Source: Synergistaceae bacterium
GTDB lineage: Bacteria > Synergistota > Synergistia > Synergistales > Aminobacteriaceae
Direction of reading: 5' to 3'
DNA length: 64,000 nucleotides
Assembly: GCA_018436595.1 (NCBI GenBank)
Contig: JAHDLC010000006.1
Coordinates: 51,437 to 115,436, forward strand
The position numbers were made by a program, and so were the translations under genes. The notes under the pieces are model-generated. The model searched no databases. It had not been told where the DNA came from and saw nothing but the letters and a program-made list of their open reading frames with translations. Below, piece after piece: positions 59,875-64,000 of this stretch. How positions within the stretch are numbered: the stretch's first letter is position 1; each line of letters starts with the position of its first letter.

Positions 59875-60156
59875 TTACTTTCCCGCCAGCTGGCTCGTCA
59901 CGTGATTCCAGAAGGGATTGGCAAAAATAAGGATCATGGAGACCACGAAGCAGTAGATGGCTGTGGACTCGATCATCGCCAGTCCCACGAAAAGCGTCCG
60001 GGTAATGGTAGCGGAGGCGTCAGGCTGCTGGGCGAGGGACGACAGGGCGGTAGAGACTGCCCGGCCCTCCCCTATGGCAGGGCCGATGGAGCCGAGGGCA
60101 ATAGTGAATCCCGCGGTAATGATCGACGCGACGGCTATAAGTGTGAGAGTGTCCAA
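59875..60156 (-). CDS. atpE: N-ATPase c subunit with Na+-binding motif
   Basis: 93 residues, two helices. The ion site shows E63-S64-T65 and Y68 (MIESTAIY), equivalent to E65/S66/T67/Y70 of the Ilyobacter Na+-ring. E30 (GPAIGEG) replaces the usual Q32, so each subunit carries two carboxylates, a feature of N-type and some clostridial rings. This strongly suggests Na+ (perhaps with H+) as coupling ion. The start codon is TTG (60156-60154), preceded by AAGGAG at eight bases; no in-frame ATG or GTG is available. Confidence 0.95.
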   Translation of the reverse strand: MDTLTLIAVASIITAGFTIALGSIGPAIGEGRAVSTALSSLAQQPDASATITRTLFVGLAMIESTAIYCFVVSMILIFANPFWNHVTSQLAGK

Positions 60157-60189
60157 AGAATCATCTCCTTTTTTAAATTTTTACGGCTA

Positions 60190-60891
60190 TCAGGTTGAGG
60201 CATCTTCCTCCCTGTGACGGGAATGCTTCTGTGCCCGGGTTGCGGCAGAGATATATACCGCCGCCAGGATGGTGAAAATATAGGCCTGAACCATCCCCGT
60301 AAGAAGTCCGAGAAGGGTCATGACCGCCGGGAAAAAAAAGGGTGTTATGGTCAGCAGAATTCCCGCGATCATCCCGCCGCTCATCATGTTGCCGAAGAGC
60401 CGGACTGCCAGGGCCAGTGTCCTGGATATCTCGCCGATAATGTTGAAGGGCAGCATGACAGCCGTCGGCTCCATATACGTTTTCAGATAGCTCCTCATCC
60501 CCTGTTTCCGTATGCCGAAGAGGGGAACCGCCGCGAAAACCAGCAGTGCGAGCGCGGCCGTGGTGGAGAGTGATCCCGTCGGGGGTTCAAAACCGGGGAG
60601 AATGGTGAAGAGTGCCGACGCGGCAACGAAAAGAAAAATCGTGCCGAGAAAGGGAAGGTAGATTTCAGGATCGGCAAGGCCAACCTCCCGGATCTGTTCT
60701 TTGATGGCCGTCACGATCATCTCGAGGACATTCTGCCAGCGGGACCGGGTCAGGCCGCTGGAGAGACGGGAGGTGATCAGCACGGAACCCGCCGTAAGCA
60801 CGGCCATGATGACCCACGTGAAGACCAGCGTGGCGTTGATTTTAAAAAAGCCGGACTGCCAGAAAATGATGGCATCAGGGCTGAGGCGCAT
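60190..60891 (-). CDS. atpB: N-ATPase a subunit
   Basis: 233 residues with about five to six membrane segments. The essential arginine is in the conserved LALAVRLFGNMMSGG of the fourth helix, opposite the c-ring. PFLGTIFLFVAASALFTILPGFEPP and IFTILAAVYISAA are also typical of AtpB. ATG 60891 follows AGGAGG, and the sequence upstream in the same frame is out of family and overlaps atpR. It overlaps the atpR stop by 17 bases. Confidence 0.93.
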   Translation of the reverse strand: MRLSPDAIIFWQSGFFKINATLVFTWVIMAVLTAGSVLITSRLSSGLTRSRWQNVLEMIVTAIKEQIREVGLADPEIYLPFLGTIFLFVAASALFTILPGFEPPTGSLSTTAALALLVFAAVPLFGIRKQGMRSYLKTYMEPTAVMLPFNIIGEISRTLALAVRLFGNMMSGGMIAGILLTITPFFFPAVMTLLGLLTGMVQAYIFTILAAVYISAATRAQKHSRHREEDAST

Positions 60892-61198
60892 GAAGTACCT
60901 CCTGTTCCGGGAGACTTTTCTTCCCCGGGGATTGTGTCCATCGCAGAACAAGGCTTCGGGCGATAAGAATTCCCGCACCGAGAAGGAGCAGTCGAATCGG
61001 GGAGCCCCCCGAAAGGAAGTAAAGCGCTGCAAGAAGAAAGACCATCCGAATGAGAAAACTGCAGAAAAACCACAGTGCGGGACGAGGAGACCTGATTCCC
61101 CGCCGGACAGTCCACCGCAAACCTCCGAAGAAAACCACTCCCAGCAGCACCCCGGCCGCGAAAACAAGAATCAGCACCAGGACGTCAGTTCCCGTCAT
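60875..61198 (-). CDS. atpR: N-ATPase AtpR membrane protein
   Basis: 107 residues with three to four hydrophobic segments (LVLILVFAAGVLLGVVFFGG; RMVFLLAALYFLSGG). The operon place between atpQ and atpB is the defining feature of N-ATPases, whose AtpR is proposed to bring in or hold the AtpQ/c-ring assembly. ATG 61198 is preferred over the ATG at 61252 because GGAGGAAG precedes it and the short overlap (14 bases) with atpQ is typical. Confidence 0.88.
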   Translation of the reverse strand: MTGTDVLVLILVFAAGVLLGVVFFGGLRWTVRRGIRSPRPALWFFCSFLIRMVFLLAALYFLSGGSPIRLLLLGAGILIARSLVLRWTQSPGKKSLPEQEVLHAPQP

Positions 61199-61523
61199 TT
61201 CGCTCTTCCTCCTCCATGGCATTTCGCTCCCGGGAGACCCAGAACCAGGCATTCATGCACCCGATACACAACCCCGCCACAAGAAGGGCGAGGGTCCACG
61301 AACGGGCATCCCCTCGGCGGCTGTCGAGCCATATTCCGAGGCCGGCGCCAAGAAGAGTGGGGACCGAGACGGACCACCCGATAATGCCCATCATCCCCAG
61401 GCCGAACCATACCCCGGGTGCGGGGTTTCTCCGGGCATGGAGTTTGCGCCGGGCCTTTTCCCCCACCTGCCGGGCAAACTCCTCTTCTTTTCCGGTCTTT
61501 TTCCCGGGCCGGGATTCATTCAT
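61185..61523 (-). CDS. atpQ: N-ATPase AtpQ protein (AtpI-like)
   Basis: 112 residues. A charged 40-residue N-terminus (GKEEEFARQVGEKARRKLHA) is followed by two helices with the AtpI-like pattern GIIGWSVSVPTLLGAGLGIWLDSR. AtpI and AtpQ are thought to assist c-ring assembly or Mg2+/Ca2+ handling. It overlaps atpC by eight bases and atpR by fourteen. Confidence 0.88.
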   Translation of the reverse strand: MNESRPGKKTGKEEEFARQVGEKARRKLHARRNPAPGVWFGLGMMGIIGWSVSVPTLLGAGLGIWLDSRRGDARSWTLALLVAGLCIGCMNAWFWVSRERNAMEEEERNDGN

Positions 61524-61920
61524 TGCCCAGTGTCACGAACTTGCGGATGATGCCCGTTTCCAGCCGGGCAAGGACCCTCCGCACGCTCTTCTCACTTTCA
61601 TCCATATCGAGAAACTCCTCCTCCACAGAACGCTGAAGGGCTTCGAGGCTGTCTCCTCCGTGGGCCCTCCGGACTGAGAGAAAAACCTCAAGCCCGGTCT
61701 TCACCAGGACACCTTCGTCAAGGGCAGCATATTTTTCCTCTCCTCCTGCCGTCTCGTAGATCAGAATGCCCGGCACGATAGAGGCGACACAGTCGAGCCG
61801 CCGGGGAAGAATACCGAAGGAACCTGCGCTTGTTTCCGCCACGATATTCGTCACATCGGTTCTTTCTTCGAAAACCTGGAAGGGAAGAAGAATCTTCATG
61901 GTCATGACAGTCTGCTTCAT
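61516..61920 (-). CDS. atpC: N-ATPase epsilon subunit
   Basis: 134 residues. The N-terminal beta-sandwich is recognisable (MKILLPFQVFEERTDVTNIV, then GSFGILPRRLDCVASIVPGI and YAALDEGVLVKTGLEVFLSV). The C-terminal helical hairpin (ALQRSVEEEFLDMDESEKSV) is present. Position second in the operon, between atpD and atpQ, is the N-ATPase order. Epsilon holds gamma to the c-ring and can inhibit hydrolysis. Confidence 0.92.
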   Translation of the reverse strand: MKQTVMTMKILLPFQVFEERTDVTNIVAETSAGSFGILPRRLDCVASIVPGILIYETAGGEEKYAALDEGVLVKTGLEVFLSVRRAHGGDSLEALQRSVEEEFLDMDESEKSVRRVLARLETGIIRKFVTLGNE

Positions 61921-61968
61921 AGGCTCCTCCTTTCCGTCCGGGGGAAAAGAACTCCGGACAGATTCTCT

Positions 61969-63552
<1,584 letters not shown>

Positions 63553-63558
63553 CTATGT

Positions 63559-63588
63559 ATAATAGGCTATGGAAACGGCTATTGTCAA
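63559..63588 (-). promoter_or_regulatory. Promoter of the N-ATPase operon
   Basis: Minus strand TTGACA (63588-63583), 18-base spacer, TATTAT (63564-63559), about 155 bases before atpD. The 5' leader contains a small dyad, ACGGTT-N6-AACCGT (63513-63530). Confidence 0.75.
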
Positions 63589-63803
63589 ATTAGTCGTACT
63601 TTCCTAAATCCGCAGGTTCGTTCCCTCAAGTAAAGGGATAGTTCCCCGGACGGGGAAATGAACTGTTTTCGTTTCTCCGTTTCCTTTCTTTATTACCCTT
63701 TTTCAGGTTTTTCAGGTCTTTCCCCTTTTGCGGGTACACTCCATCTGCACGGATGATAGCCTTCCGTGGTCCGGGGGATTCTATGGAACCGCTGCTTTTC
63801 CTC
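63589..63803. other. Non-coding stretch between the N-ATPase promoter and the transposase fragment
   Basis: About 215 bases without a convincing gene. It has small dyads, TCCCT-N7-AGGGA and TTCCCC-GGA-GGGGAA around 63622-63660, and pyrimidine-rich runs. The end of an insertion sequence may lie here, but no terminal repeat could be assigned because the other end is outside the window. Confidence 0.5.
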
Positions 63804-64000
63804 TCAGTCCGGCATGGACTGCAGCAGCTCCAGTCTCTTCATGACAGAGGCAAAGAGCGTCCCGCCCCGGTCTCCCGTCCAGATCTTCAGCACGGTCCGC
63901 CTTCCGTGCGTCACTATTTTCCCAACCATGGTGTAGAGGAGAAACCGGATGCTTTTCGGCCTGCTTTTTCCATAGTCCTCCGGCAGAAGATGCCGCTTCA
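63804..64000 (-). mobile_element. Transposase C-terminal fragment (IS1380-like), cut by window edge
   Basis: On the minus strand 65 codons are open from the window end to a TGA at 63806-63804. The peptide contains SIRFLLYTMVGKIVTHGRRT, resembling the C-terminal 'r.rf.l...agkiv.hgRr..lkl' of IS1380-type DDE transposases. Whether the whole element is intact cannot be seen. Family assignment is tentative. Confidence 0.55.

Overview
The window is a GC-rich chromosomal segment of a strictly anaerobic, diderm, probably amino-acid-fermenting bacterium. The best guess is Synergistota. The reasons are an aldehyde ferredoxin oxidoreductase, rubrerythrin, an Fe-S L-serine dehydratase, a DctPQM TRAP transporter, membrane-anchored LuxR regulators, an RND efflux pump and a sodium-type N-ATPase. 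This placement is inference from gene content; no rRNA or other phylogenetic marker is present, and I saw no tRNA or CRISPR array.

Left part (1-8.8 kb): the C-terminal part of a tungsten aldehyde oxidoreductase with a MoaD/ThiS-like partner; a DUF3870 gene; then a tight run of ion-type transporter, class-A serine hydrolase, DUF819 membrane protein and dipeptide epimerase, which reads like peptide or murein-peptide salvage. Facing it are the two-subunit L-serine dehydratase (sdaAB-sdaAA) and rubrerythrin.

Envelope island 1 (8.9-25.3 kb): a membrane-bound LuxR regulator, an array of three related hairpins ending in a terminator, then about fourteen co-directional genes. They encode mostly secreted proteins of unknown function, together with PspA, a YbjN/type-III-chaperone-like protein, a GIDE-domain membrane protein, a leucine-rich-repeat protein, a second small LuxR protein, a DUF2207 membrane protein, an SH3 protein, an LprI-SH3 protein and a two-helix membrane protein. 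This looks like an expanded phage-shock-type envelope stress system and is my main candidate for an undescribed system.

Metabolic block (25.4-31.9 kb): an FCD-type GntR regulator with a palindromic operator, a DctPQM TRAP transporter and, convergently, a UxuB-like hexuronate/mannitol dehydrogenase, probably for sugar-acid use; then an orphan iron-type substrate-binding protein.

Envelope island 2 (32.1-42.1 kb): a bacterial PH-domain membrane protein, DUF1294, a secreted beta-propeller, a polytopic protein, a helical/NTF2-like secreted protein, a zinc phospholipase C-PKD protein and a propeller-repeat protein. It resembles island 1 in style.

Transport and signalling (42.2-56.3 kb): ArsR plus a Zn/Cd/Pb P-type ATPase with a perfect operator dyad; a zinc-ribbon membrane protein; TetR plus an RND efflux pair whose permease lacks the usual proton-relay residues; a small secreted protein; an exported acetamidase/formamidase; a GAF-PAS-GGDEF cyclase preceded by a translationally coupled 26-codon ORF; and modABC (molybdate/tungstate) behind a promoter carrying two 13-bp palindromes. 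The oxyanion transporter could feed the tungsten enzyme at the left end.

Right end (56.4-63.6 kb): a complete N-ATPase operon, atpD-C-Q-R-B-E-F-A-G, on the minus strand behind a good promoter. There is no separate delta gene: the b subunit carries a delta-like C-terminus. The c subunit has the Na+-binding signature plus a second carboxylate. A truncated transposase lies beyond the promoter, at the window edge.
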